NCBI GenBank assembly: GCA_009760855.2
Contig: WPIO01000016.1
Location: 6,197,501 to 6,258,500 of the forward strand
Reading direction: 5' to 3'
Source of the DNA: Cristatella mucedo
Taxonomy: Eukaryota > Bryozoa > Phylactolaemata > Cristatellidae
Length of the DNA stretch: 61,000 bases
The first letter of the stretch is position 1; every line of letters starts with the position of its first letter. A model generated the notes under the pieces. It made no database searches. It had not been told where the DNA came from and saw only the letters and a program-made list of their open reading frames with translations. A program made the translations under genes and the position numbers. This document shows, piece by piece, positions 28,690 to 39,951 of this stretch.

Positions 28690-31600
28690 CACACACACAT
28701 GCACACACTGTACTAGCTTCCGAACGAGCCTGGCCGCAGTGCCGGAGCTGCCACTAAACTGGGTCGGTTTTTCGGTAACAGCAGCTGCAGTGAGCTGTGA
28801 CAGTGGCGGCCACTGTCACCAGACACTAGGGACACGAGCAGCTGGGTCGCTTGCCGAGGAGGAGCGGCTCGCTCGAGACTCGATGGGGGCCATGTTCCAC
28901 CCGTCTGAGTAAAGGCTTGCCGAAGCACGTTTGAGCGTGTCATACTTTCCCGTATGCTCGTGGTCAGGTGCTCTCGATCAGGTGCTCTCGGTCACGTGCT
29001 CATGCCGCCTCGGCCCCTTTGAACATGTGCATCGCTCCCTTCATCATCCAAGGACCAATGGCTCCAAACACTCCGGGTGGGCGTTTTTATTTTTAAGCTA
29101 GTACATTCTTCTCACGATCTGCGTGGAGCATTTCAGAGCAGCCCGGCTAAGATCTAATTGCAAACAAGAAGGGATTTATTTCTAGAGGTACTTATAAAAA
29201 TGTCTTTACAATTACTATACTTAACATCAGTGTAAAAAAATGAGGACGTGCGGGGTGGCCAGCACCTCTGTGATTTAATGCCAACACAGGGTCCGGCCAG
29301 CCGACCCTAACCAATCACCTTTATCAGTAAAAAAATACTAGCTGATTTAACAGCTTTGCAAAGCGGCAGAAGAGCAGCTTAAAAGGCTTACTTACTTAAA
29401 GGCAACCACCACCGCTTGCAGCATCGACAAAGGATCGCTCACCACAGGATTCGCCATCACAGCTCACTCGGCAGTATTAAATGAAACCGACTACAGCGAT
29501 TGTCATAGACTCCCTGACTTTCATCTTTATCACTAGTGCGTTCATGGCGAAGTCGAGGCTTGCAGCTGACACACAAGTGCCTGCCAGTCAATGCATGCGT
29601 TGGTGGCAGAACTCGCAGCAGTGCAAGCTGCCGATGAGCGTTTCTTAATCCAAAATAATCGGCTTGTGCATTCAAGTAAGCATTTACTAATATCTACAGC
29701 TCGCTGCTAATCCTACGAGTGTGCGCTCTTATTCAATCATTAGTGCAATGGCTTGCCTTTCGGTGACAGATGTCATCCGATGCCCAGTCATTGCAGGCAG
29801 CAGATGCAACGTGACATCGTGGCAGGTAGCTTAACAGATAGCTTACGCACAAAAGCAGCAAACTTGGGCAACACCTGCCTGGTAACACGAAAAATCCGAG
29901 AAACTTACTCGCTCACATCGCTGCGATTCTTGCCACCCGACTGGGCAATCCGACGCCTCAGCTCGGCCATCTCCATGATGCCTCCATTACGATGACTTGT
30001 AGCCATAGCAACCTCCACAACCTGGACTCCTGCGAGACAAGAAAAAGCAGAAGGTAATTAATAGTAATAATAATAATAAGAATGCAGTTGCATAGCATCC
30101 TCACAGAACTTGATTGCTGTCTAGGCACTTTACATATGCTGTAAAGGAAGCATGACCCATGGTTAGTGTTAGCAGGCATCATGCATGCTGTGGTTAGCGG
30201 CCCTATGCAAAGTCATCAAAGGTCTGAGAAACGGATAGAAATTATATAAAAACAATCCCAATGCAAAGAGAATCACCGGTGAATCGAATGGACTATTGAA
30301 TATCACCACACAAAATGATGACCACACAGCCGAATGACTATGAGCTTTCAAAGTAGGGCATGAGGCAAGACAGTGTCAGATGCCTCAAAGAATAAGTTTC
30401 CTTAAATGATTCTCTCAGTGGGAAAATGATGAGGCCTTGCACGGAGCTTTGTGCATCACTCAGCTTAAGCTCAGAGTGAATGCAATGGATAATAGGGAAT
30501 CAGTGGAAGTCTTTAAATGGAGTGCCAAACTGCCGAAGGACATAGGATGATCAATAATACTAGCTGGTTCAACAGCCTCTTTTGTATCGCGACAGAAGAG
30601 CCTTTTTAAGGCTATCACCACCGCTTGCAGCGGCGATACAGAATCACCCACCGGAGGATTCGAACCCACGACTTTGGGGCCGAGGTCTTGAAAAGCAACC
30701 ACCTTACCTAGTGAGCCATCACGGCTCATCATGATGAAGGACTGACCGATCGACCAGCATGCCCTGCTGTTGCTGAGCAACAGACACACAAACATGCACG
30801 ACCATGCAGGCACGCGCACAAAAATCCACCATTAGAACACTCTTAAAATCATAAGCGACTAATGATAAGCCCTGTTGGTCAACCTCCATGCCGTTAAGAT
30901 TGTCTCTGCCAGAAACATGAGACATGAGTACAAGACAGAGACCAGCTCGGCTGCAGCAAATTACCTAGCCTAAAAAATAATAATTGAGCCTCTCTGCCTC
31001 TCCAGATGTATGAAACACGATAGTTTCCCCACAATGGAAAGATCAAAACCAACAAGAGCTCTTGGATGCAGCAAAAAATGCAGTTCCAGTCAGTTTTGCA
31101 ATCGGCACTTCTGGCATAAGGCAGCAGTACTAAGCAGCAAGGAGCTTCCCTGCCGCCGACAGATCTACAAACCGCAGCTTGAGCTGCATGCTTGGGCATG
31201 CATGCATCGGTGTGCCTGATGCTTCCAATCAGAGCCAGGCCTGCTCGGCACATATAACAACACTCAACACACACGCACGCACGCACACAGGATAGGAGCT
31301 CAAGAGTAGTTAAAATGGATTCCACAGGCACAGCAAGCACGGGTCCAACTCCTGAGATCAACTCAAAATGTTCCTTTTTTTCAAGAAGGTGATGCAAGAG
31401 GACAGCCAAGAGATTAAAGAGTACCACAAACAAGGACTCAACCAGGCCTTTGTTTTCCCAATTCCTGGAACCCAACTAGGATATCCCGGAATCCTGGACA
31501 TTTATTATTGCACGCTGACCCTGTGCATGTCACACCTAACCATGCTTGTTCTTGTCGTTTATCGAGCATGCTACCACAAACCATCCAAACGTGTTTCAAG

Positions 31601-33478
31601 TGTGCTATTATTATAATTATTGTTATTATTAAAGGACCTAGTACAGCGAGCTCCACTTATCCCTTGCTGCCATCGAGTGGCAAATAAACACAGAGCAGCC
31701 GTGGAGATGCAAGATTTAAGATATCAAGCTCATCGAATCCATGGCCAGAGGCCTCCGACCGAAAGAGACGATGATGCATGACATCCGGGGTAGCAAGCAC
31801 CAGAAATTGTGACACCCGCTTCGACACACAGACTAATGGGACCTATAAAAATCAGTCCGTCTTGATCTTGGCAGGCTTAATGTCACGTAATGCATCGCCG
31901 TCTGTAACTCCACAGAGCCACAGAAACGAAGACTAAGTGGGCGTTGCGAAGGAAGATTTTCCGAAGAAGCGCACTCAAAGCCTCAGCGGCTTTAGGTACA
32001 CATGCGATAGCCAGCAGACTTCATCTCATGCAACAAAAGAGAGAGAGAGAGTGAGCAGCATGGCCAAGTCGCGAGGCCAAGTCACGAGGCCAAGTCACGA
32101 GGCCAAGTCACGAGGCCAAGTCACGAAGCCAAGTCACGAGGCCAAGTCACGAGGCCAAGAGTCGGGGTATCGAGAGCAGCATGGACATAGCAGCAGCTCA
32201 TGATGGCTGGATAATACCGAGAGACTGTAACACAACGTAATCTTGATGACCAGACAGTCACACTTCTGCAGGGATTGTAAGAAAACATATACAGACAGCC
32301 AAGACCTGTAATGCTCGATGTAGAAAGAACCTCCCTCCCGAAGAAAGAACATTCGAAGTCATTCAGCTCCGATCCTCGGAGTCATTCACGAGTTCAATGA
32401 GCCAGACTCGGCTCATTCGTCATCACAATGCATGCAATATCGACGACACTCTAGCAGCCCAATAAATGAAACAGCACACACGGCTTAGATTACGCGATGA
32501 TGCCCGATCTCGCTTGCAGGCCTTCGCGACTTGTTCGTTACACAGCAATCAGAATTTTCATTGGGCGCGGGCATCCTTAGCTCATTTGGCACCCGGGTTG
32601 GCAGTGATGGAGCGAGTACAGCAGGCACAGTCTGCTGAGAAAGTAACAGCCAACTGACGGCCTACATAGTGAATCGCTCATAAGACTTGTTAGTCACTCA
32701 CAGCTATTCGCAAGGTTAAGCTCAACCTCTTCCGCACCACCCCCCCTCCTACAAGTTTGGGAGCATTGCAGGTTAGTTGGGCGAGTCATCATTAACCAGC
32801 TGACCTGCTTCCTTTCCAGCACACGCCGATGTGATTGTCGACATGTGTCGACAGAGATTTGATTCTCTTAGGGTCATATACAAATTTTGTATTATTATTA
32901 CTATTATTAGGCTAAGTAAGTCAGGTCCGGACTGTACCAACCTCTACACCAGAGGTTGGAAAACTCCAGCCTTTAGGCCAGATATTGCCTAGCTAGCACT
33001 CCAGTTCGGCCTAATGCCCACCAGTTATTTATTATTGGATCCGGCCTAATTTAGTTGTCGCGGTTTTATTCCATTCATTACTGCTGGTTGCAGCTCAAGT
33101 TCTCTGTGGTCTGTGTTTATTTTTAGAACTGACACCAGGCGCTCGTATGAAACCGAAGTGGCTGACCGGAGGAGGATAATAAATGTCTAGCCCTGCAAAT
33201 CCCGTTTGCATTTGTGCATCTGCTGCGATTGTTTGTTCGTCGGGCCACTGACTCTCTACCTCCGGGCGGCCCTGCAGAGTGGCCGCGGTTTCTTCTGGCC
33301 TAGTGTGTGTGTGTAGCTTTCTTGACCTCAAATTTGCCGACCCCTGCTCTACCCCATGTACACCATGATAGGGCCTACAGCAACATTTATTAGCCTACCC
33401 GGACTCCTGCACAGTTGAGTAAGTAAAGTGCCTTTAAATCGGTGTACGAGCATGAGCACATACATGTGTGGGGGTGTG

Positions 33479-33541
<63 letters not shown>

Positions 33542-34622
33542 ATGTGTGAGCTCGTGCATGTGAGTGTGTGTGTGTGTGTGTGTAAAAATGCACTCGTGTA
33601 TCTGTGCATGCATACGCATACTCGGCCTGAGGCAGGCAGCCAGCCCAGGAGGTAAGGTGCTCGCTCTTCACGACCGAGATCGTGGGTTCGAATCCTGCAG
33701 TTGGGCGATCCCTTATTGCCGACTTCAAGCGGTGGTGACAGCCAGTATGGCTCTCCTACTGCTATATAATCGAGGCTGTTTAATCAGCTAGCATGGGGTT
33801 AGCCTGCCAATAGTTGTGTCGCTTGCTGCTTAAGAATAACAAAATAGCAATAACAATGAAACATGTAGATACTGAAAAAAATAGAACTAAATCTCTTTCT
33901 AAACTATAAATAATTCTGGGCACTTGGATTAAGAGAGCACCACGCTCGAGTCATGGAAGGTTGCCATCTTAAAAAATAGGCAGATGAATCGGCCGCCGAA
34001 ATTAGACAGGTTACCCAAACACATAGGGATGGGTGCAAGAGCCCCCCACCCCCACCCCCGATCAGTATCTGGATCGAGTGCTAGCACGATCTCACGCAAA
34101 ACACTCATACCTGCCGATGTTGACATGCTGCGTGCGGTAAAAAAAAAGAAACAGCGCAAAAGCGCCGGGCGCCAAGCATTAGCCATCTTGCAAGCATCAC
34201 TGTCTTGCACAATCGGCTCCTTGATCGAGCTCGCTGCAGCCAGTTGAAGCCACTCGGTCGCGTGGCAGCTGCACGCGACCACGAACGATCGGCACGGCAT
34301 ACCTAGCTCATAGTAGTAGTCGCCGACGCCCAGCTTGGACCAGAAGCCTTTGGACGAGGCGAGCGGGTCGACGCCAATGGCAGCGCACATCTCCTGAAAA
34401 TGCCGCCTAAACTCGGGACTCTTCTTTATGTCATCTGCAATATGCAAAGGATGCATCGTCGTCGTCGTCACCCAGCTTTCTTAAAGCACTCTCTTATCTC
34501 CCCCCTCCCTCTCTTATCTCTCTCTGTCTCTCTCTTATCTCTCTCTGTCTCTGTCTGTCTGTCTCTCTCTGTCTGTCTTATCTCTCTCTCTCTCTCTCTC
34601 TGTCTGTCTCTCTGTCTCTGTC

Positions 34623-34663
<41 letters not shown>

Positions 34664-34999
34664 TCTGCTCCGCTGCAGCCACCAAACGTCGAGCTCGACA
34701 TAAAACGCGATCACGTGTAGGGAGCGAATAGGCAACCGGGAAGCAGCGTGCACGCCGAATCAAAGAGCATGGAGCTCAAGCCGGACAGCAGGAGCAGTTC
34801 GACACGGGATGAAGGAATGCGGAAAAGCAGCTCCACCTCTGTGCTTGGCTGCAAACACCTCCAGGTGGCCCTTGAAGGCATCGAGCTGCTGAGCCATCTG
34901 GCTCAGCTGACCGTCGGCGATCTCGCTGCCCTTGCTCCTAAACTTGGCCTGCGCGAGATCCTTGTTCTTGATGGCGGCCACGCCGACACCGCGTCGCAT
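26308..34999 (-). CDS. SNF8: SNF8 / VPS22 (EAP30), ESCRT-II subunit, 5 exons, complete
   Basis: Core subunit of ESCRT-II, the cytosolic complex that helps sort ubiquitinated membrane proteins into multivesicular endosomes. Coding exons (minus strand): 34999-34837, 34434-34303, 30029-29909, 27684-27543 and 26499-26308. All borders are GT..AG, phases fit, and the total is 249 residues (human 258). The protein starts [20 protein letters not shown] and keeps [42 protein letters not shown], the [17 protein letters not shown] winged-helix segment and the end VKEGLAWID...YWFPGLL. The N-terminal helix is followed by two winged-helix domains. It is one residue short of human at FWS-KLGVGD. Introns of 402, 4273, 2224 and 1043 bp hold SINE-1, LINE A tails, GT/CT repeats and a LINE B piece. 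The (AC)n at about 28620 and the ORFs between exons are intronic. Confidence 0.96.
28340..28405 (-). mobile_element. LINE family A 3' tail (solo), SNF8 intron 3
   Basis: 'aataataatgcatttgtatagcaccctcagagaacccaatctgtctaggcac' is an antisense family A tail, and therefore in the sense orientation of SNF8. Confidence 0.75.
28441..28454. repeat. poly-C run
   Basis: Fourteen C residues in SNF8 intron 3. Confidence 0.9.
28610..28708. repeat. (AC)n microsatellite
   Basis: About 100 bp of CA repeat with GCAC and TGCA interruptions, in SNF8 intron 3. Confidence 0.96.
29337..29455 (-). mobile_element. SINE-1 fragment
   Basis: 'agctgatttaacagctttgcaaagcggcagaagagc' and 'caccaccgcttgcagcatcgacaaaggatcgc' match the body; the head is cut at the B box ('aggattcgcc'). 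Confidence 0.7.
30060..30152 (-). mobile_element. LINE family A 3' tail just upstream of SNF8 exon 3
   Basis: Carries AAT repeats, 'catcctcacagaacttgatt', 'ctaggcactttacat' and 'ggaagcatgacc'. In SNF8 orientation the ATT end of the insertion stops about 30 nt before the exon 3 acceptor, leaving only a polypyrimidine tract between them. Confidence 0.8.
30556..30727 (-). mobile_element. SINE-1, best-preserved copy, SNF8 intron 2
   Basis: On the minus strand: 'gatggctcactaggtaagg' (A box), 'tcgtgggttcgaatcc' (B box), a stem-loop body with 'gccgctgcaagcggtggtgata', 'ggctcttctgtcgcgata', and the end 'gaggctgttgaaccagctagta'. I used it as the reference for the family. Confidence 0.85.
31510..31635 (+). 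mobile_element. LINE family A 3' UTR/tail remnant
   Basis: 'cgctgaccctgtgcatgtcacacctaaccatgct' and 'gtttatcgagcatg' match the 3' UTR of family A, ending in TTA/ATT repeats; the usual 'taaagtgcctagaaagaga' block is mostly lost. Confidence 0.65.
31895..32058 (-). mobile_element. LINE family B 3' end
   Basis: Shares 'tgtaactccacagagccac', 'gactaagtgggcgttgcgaaggaagatttt' and 'cagacttcatctcatgcaaca' with the copy at 44785. Lies in SNF8 intron 2. Confidence 0.75.
32059..32160. repeat. 13-bp tandem repeat, about 7-8 copies
   Basis: The unit aggccaagtcacg repeats with single-base variants and follows directly on the LINE B 3' UTR. As 13 is not a multiple of 3, it cycles through frames and is not a protein repeat. 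Confidence 0.92.
32845..32917 (+). mobile_element. LINE family A-like 3' tail (solo)
   Basis: 'cgacagagatttgattctcttagggtcatatacaaattt' then ATT repeats. More diverged than other tails. Confidence 0.6.
33479..33586. repeat. (TG)n microsatellite
   Basis: A TG run of about 60 bp and a second of about 20 bp separated by 'catgtgtgagctcgtgcatgtgag'; SNF8 intron 2. Confidence 0.96.
33640..33795 (+). mobile_element. SINE-1 copy
   Basis: 'aggaggtaaggtgctcgctcttcacgaccgag', B box 'gtgggttcgaatcc', body 'caagcggtggtgacagcc', end 'gaggctgtttaatcagctagca'. The head also resembles that of SINE-2. Confidence 0.82.
34490..34668. repeat. CT-rich repeat in SNF8 intron 1
   Basis: TCTCT/TTATCTC repeat units. 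The intron is only 402 bp, so this tract makes up nearly half of it; in the SNF8 sense strand it is purine-rich. Confidence 0.93.
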
Positions 35000-35039
35000 C
35001 CTGGCGGCTTGTCACACAGCTCTACACATAATAACAACT

Positions 35040-35128
35040 AAAACTACAACAATAACAATGCATTTGCATAGTACCATCAGATAATTCAATCTCTTTCTGG
35101 GCACTTTACATTTTCTGTAAAGGAAGCA
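35040..35128 (-). mobile_element. LINE family A 3' tail 40 bp upstream of the SNF8 start codon
   Basis: 'aacaataacaatgcatttgcatagtaccatcag', 'caatctctttctgggcactttacatttt' and 'ggaagcatgatc' form an antisense family A tail, in the same direction as SNF8. It starts only about 40 bp from the start codon, so it lies in the 5' UTR, in the promoter, or in an intron of an upstream leader exon. Confidence 0.75.
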
Positions 35129-35144
35129 TGATCAAACGAGTGGC

Positions 35145-35164
35145 GGGGGGGGGGGGGGGGGGGG
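35145..35164. repeat. poly-G run of 20
   Basis: Uninterrupted G run; strong G-quadruplex potential and a likely assembly weak spot. Confidence 0.93.
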
Positions 35165-35274
35165 CCCGGCGCATCATTCGGCAAACGCATGCCAGGCTCG
35201 CGAGCCCGAGCATCTGGCCTGGATCGATGGAGTAGGTAAGTCGAGAGCAGAAATTTCGAGCACCATGACAAGAG

Positions 35275-35418
35275 TGTCTGAATATAATTCATTGGTACAA
35301 TGCCCTAAGAGAACAAAATCTCTATTCAGCTGTTTCACATATGCCACGGGGCTCGAGCCCACGACCTCGGCCACACCTTGGTCGGGGCAAGCACCTCAGC
35401 CACTGGGACAAAGACGTG
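35275..35418 (-). mobile_element. SINE-2: tRNA-like head joined to a LINE A-like tail
   Basis: On the minus strand: a head with B box 'gtgggctcgagccc', then 'ggcatatgtgaaacagctgaatagagattttgttctct' leading to 'attat'. The second half aligns with the family A 3' tail. Sister copies lie at 39843 and 43985. Confidence 0.8.
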
Positions 35419-35869
35419 TACAGCAGCGAGGAGCTGGACAGCGCGCCTGTTAACCTATCGGCTAAACGTGCCAGTGCCTGTCCTGCCAAGCAAGCCACTG
35501 CCACAGGGTGTCACTTGGCTGCTGCTGTAACTGCTACATGAAAGCACAAAACGTGTACAAGCACAAGGACCAGTCGGTAATGACCGCTCAGGCGTGGCGA
35601 CCATTCAGACGCAACAGTAGAGCCTTCGTCAAGTTTTCGTAGCTCATCGGGTCTGATTGAGCGAGGCCGATTGAACTTTATTCTTCTCGGCAACCTAACT
35701 AACAACAGCACAGTAGTGCATGTTCGAATCCCACCAGGTCATGCTCACTTAAGTAGTGAACTACACCGAGCCAGCTGAAATTAGCCAGATGAAACAATAA
35801 CGCGCCAAGCATTGAAAGAGCTGGCAGCAACGTTTGGAACTACAACACTCGACCAGTGCAGCCTGCAAA

Positions 35870-37205
35870 AAAAATAATAATAATATACTTGATATAGTGC
35901 CCTCAGAGAACTCAATCTCTTTCTAGGTACTTTAATTTGCTGCAAAGGAAGCACGATCGAATGGTTAGTAGTAGTATGCTCCATAAACAATAGGAATAAC
36001 ACGGTTACGGGTGACATGCACAGGGTCAGCATGCAAGTATGGCTTAGTGGTAGCATGCACAGTGTCAGCGTGCATAAGCACATAAAGGACGAATCACATG
36101 GACCCACTAAATGTTGTCGTAAATAGATGCGTTTTTAGTTTCTTTTAAAATGTGTACAAGTCAGGAGATGTCGTGACGCAGGTCGGGAGTGAGTTCCGGG
36201 CTTTGGGACCGTACGAACTAAAGGCACAGTCTCCAAAGGATTTGAGATCTCTATGAGTTATAAGTACACAGTTAGATTCGAAAAAGCGGATGGCACGATG
36301 CTGAGACTGGTGATGCAGTAGATCTGATAGGAAGACTGGAGCCAAAGAATGAAGGGACCTAAAAATGAGTGACACAAACTTGAAGTCGATGCGTTGCCTG
36401 ACTGGGAGCCAGTGCAGGTCGGCGAGAAGTGGTGTCATATGGCAGGCAACTGCGCCGCTCATGACAGGTACGAGTAGCTGCAGAGTGTTGCACCAGCTGT
36501 AAGAGCCTGATTGCACAGGCCGGTAGACCAGCAAGCAGTAAGTTACAGTAGTCAAGACGGGATGTCACAAATGCATGAACCAACTAAGATGTGGTATCCC
36601 TGTCTAAACAAGCCCGAATTTTAGCAATGTTATGTAGCTGAAAGTAGGCAGATTTGATTGTGGAGCTGATGTGGTCGTCTAATGAAAGGTCATTTTGGAA
36701 CAGGGCACATAGATTTCGAGCTGATTCAACAGGAGATATGCTGGCAGAGCCAATTTTGAGCGTCAGCCTTTCCAATTTCTGAATCACACTGGGTTTGCCT
36801 ATAACTATTAAGTTAGTTTTATCATCGTTTAGTATTAGAAAATTTACTGCCATCCATGTGCGAATGTCATCAATACATGCAGCAAGGGAGTTGAGAGAAT
36901 TCGACGTGCTGGAGGTACCAAACCAAAAGTACAACTGACATCCGCATGAGTGACATCCGCATAGAAGTGAAAGCCAAGATTGAGCTCGGCAATAACATCG
37001 GCAAGAGGCAGAGTATAAACGTGAAAAGAACCGGAGCGAGCACGGAGCGCTGAGATACCCCACATTTCAGAGGTTCCTCTGATGATCTTTGTCTATTCAC
37101 ACCAACACTCTGGAGTCTACCATTGAGATAGGACCTGAACCATTGTAATGCAGTATCAGTAATGCCCAGGCGAGAAGAGAGGCGCTCAAGATTGCTCGCT
37201 TAATC
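35870..37205 (-). mobile_element. LINE family A, 5'-truncated, inactive, about 1.3 kb
   Basis: Runs from the ATT tail at 35870 through the 3' UTR into an antisense RT ORF. Recognisable pieces are [41 protein letters not shown] and [10 protein letters not shown]. The catalytic motif at 36952-36963 reads YADV instead of YADD, next to a 14-bp duplication, and the frame is shifted several times. It cannot encode a working reverse transcriptase. Confidence 0.88.
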
Positions 37206-38374
37206 TTCTAAGTCATCTCTGACGTAACATGTACTACTGACCATGGTTTATGAGTAAGGTTATTTTATTCAGGCTACGTTTAATCGCACTAACTACCCAG
37301 AAGGTTCAGAATTTTTTTAATATAAAATAGTATCACAAGATATCGCTGACACTGTACTATGAAGACTTCGCATTAGATGACAATGCCTACAGCAGGAAGA
37401 GCGAGAAATGAGGAAATACAGCAAAGGAAACTATAAGGTTCCCAGATCACAACGCAACAAAGGCGGCGATAGCAGTCTGATTGGTTCTTGCACTCAAGAA
37501 GAAAAGCACCGGTCTGCCGATCGTCAGAGCCCCCTGAAATACAGGCAGCTCATGACCCATGACACAAAACATGCCCCTAAACACAAGCCAGACAGCGGCC
37601 GATGCCTGTGAATAGTGACTGAGGCCTATAAAAACATGCCCTGAAATAATTAAACCAAATCCTTGGCTTTCGGACTCTGGCGAATCAAGCGCTCACCCGA
37701 AAGGTGTGCCGGAGGACAGCAGTCGCCGAGACACCGGAAATTAATTAGTTGGAGGGCTTCCGGTGTGAGCTTGGACATATCTATGGTGCCGAGTACTGGA
37801 CGCCCTCTAGTGTAGCCAGCGTTTGGGGAACGGCGTAGCCGACTTCATCTCATATTTACCACAAGTTTTAGCCGGTCAGCCTAAATTTTTGCCTGCGTGT
37901 CTTTTCTGATTTTTACGAGCTGAGGAAAAAGTGTTATGGCATGCTTACTTTGCTGTCAAGCATGAATCGCTCGGCAATCGGCAATGCAGCTCCACTCAAA
38001 GCTAGTGTACCCATAGTTTAGAGTGTGAGGTGTGAGCAGTGGCGTCCCTACGATATTGCGCCCCCCCCCCCCCCCCCCCCCCCCCCCCCGACGAACTACA
38101 CAGATGGTGCTCCCCCCCCCCAGTGTTAGGCATCCATTTTAAGAGTCCCCCTTCAATCCAGCACCCTGGCTCATATGCCCCCACTGGACCCCTTCGGTAT
38201 TCGCTCAGGCGTGAGATGCTATGTGGCACTTGCTACGAATTGCTTGCTACGCAGTAGTTCTCATTGCCACTCAGCAGAGCCCTTTATGAAAATGGAGCGT
38301 GAGCTGTTAAAGCTATTCTGGCACATTGGTAATGAAGCTGCTTGGTCCAGCGGTTAAGGTCACACCTTGCTAGT
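37206..38374. other. spacer between inverted LINE copies; no gene seen
   Basis: Contains C29 at 38061-38089, preceded by 'gcagtggcgtccctacga', a phrase that looks like the end of another repeat family. At 37740-37860, 'gccgacttcatctcat' resembles LINE B 3' sequence. At 38338-38370, 'gcttggtccagcggttaaggt' resembles a SINE-2 head fragment. No coding exon is recognised. Confidence 0.4.
38061..38089. repeat. poly-C run of 29
   Basis: Longest homopolymer in the window; its true length is uncertain in any sequencing technology. Confidence 0.95.
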
Positions 38375-39842
38375 AAGTTCCAGTCTGGCTTTAGAGCTAA
38401 TCACTCCACAGAGTCAGCATTGCTTAGGGTATACAACGACGTACTTAGGAATGCAGTCATTGGTAGAGTGTATCTGCTTGTTTTGCTCAATATTTCGGCA
38501 GCTTTTGATACCATCGATCACACAGTTCTTTTAGAGCGCCTCTCATCTCGCCTGGGCATCACTGGCATTGCTCTACAATGGTTCAGATCATATCTCAGTG
38601 GGAGACTCCAGAGTATTGACGTGAATGGACAAAGGTCATCTGAAGTACCTCTGAAATATGGAGTACCTCAGGGCTCCATGGTAGGTCCGGTTCTTTTCAC
38701 GGTTTATACTCTCCCTCTTGCTGATGTGATTACCAAGCAGAATCTAGGCTTTCACTTCTATGCAGATGACACTCAGTTGTACCTTTGCTTTGATCCCCCC
38801 AGCCTTCGAGCACCTCAAATTCTCTCAACTCACTTGATGACATCCGCACATGGATGGCAGCAAATTTTCTAAAACTAAACGATGACAAAACTAACTTACT
38901 AGTTATGGGCAAACCCAGTGTGATTCAGAGATTGGAAAGGCTGTCTCTCAAAATTGGCTCTGCCAGCATATCTCCTGTCGAATCAGCTCGAAATCTAGGT
39001 GTCATATTCCAAAGTGACCTCTCGTTAGACGACCATATCAGCTCCACAGTCAAATCTACCTATTTTCAGCTTCATAACATTGCTAAAATTCGGGCTTGTT
39101 TAGATAAGGATACCACGTCTAAGTTGGTCCATGCATTCGTGACATCCCGTCTCGACTTCTGCAACTCACTGCTTACTGGCCTACCAGCATGTGCGATCAG
39201 GCGATTGCAGCTGGTGCAAAACTCGGCAGCTAGACTTGTCTGTCGTGAGCGTCGCAGTTGCCACATTACTCCACTTCTCGCCGACCTGCACTGGCTACCA
39301 GTCAAGCAACAGATTCACTTCAAGGTTTTGTCACTCACTTTTAGGTCCCTTCATTCTATGGTTCCAGCCTATTTTTCAGATATACTACCCCATCAGGCCA
39401 AGCATCGTACCACCCGCTTTTCGGAATCCAAGTCTAGAAATACCTTGTACAAACCTTAAATCCTTTGGAGACCGTGCATTTAGTTTGTATGCTCCCAAAG
39501 CCTGGAACTCCCTCCCGACCTGCGTCAGAACATCCCCTGACCTGACCACATTTAAAAGGAACTTAAAAACACACCTATTTAGGACAGCATTTAGTGGGTC
39601 CCTGTGATTCGTCCTTCACGTGCTTATGCGTGCTGACACTGTGCATGCTGCCACTAACCACATTTGCATGCCGACCCTGTGAATGTCACCCCTAACCATG
39701 TTATTCATTTTGTTTGTTTTTCAAGCATGATTTTACTTACCATTCAATTGCATTTCCCTTTGCAGCAAATGTAAAGTGCCTAGAAAGAGATTAAGTTCTC
39801 TGAGGGCGCTTTATCAAGTACATTATTGTTATTATTATATTA
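38375..39842 (+). mobile_element. LINE family A (CR1/L2-like), best copy of the RT ORF
   Basis: A 5'-truncated non-LTR retrotransposon of about 1.47 kb. Order of motifs: FQSGFRANHSTESALL, AAFDTIDHTVLLERL, LQWFRSYLSGR, YGVPQGSMVGPVLF, catalytic YADD (38759-38770), [51 protein letters not shown], and [20 protein letters not shown]. Frame changes near 38815 and 39430 break it into three frames, and the 5' end (endonuclease, start of RT) is missing, so it is not autonomous. The 3' UTR ends 'gtaaagtgcctagaaagagattaagttctctgagggcgct' with ATT repeats. Confidence 0.93.
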
Positions 39843-39951
39843 TTAAGGTGCTCGCCCCGACCATGGTCTGGCTGAGGTCGTGGGCTCGAGCCCGAGGCAT
39901 ATGTGAAGCGCCTGAATAGAGATTAAGTTCTCTTGGGGTGCTATATAAATG

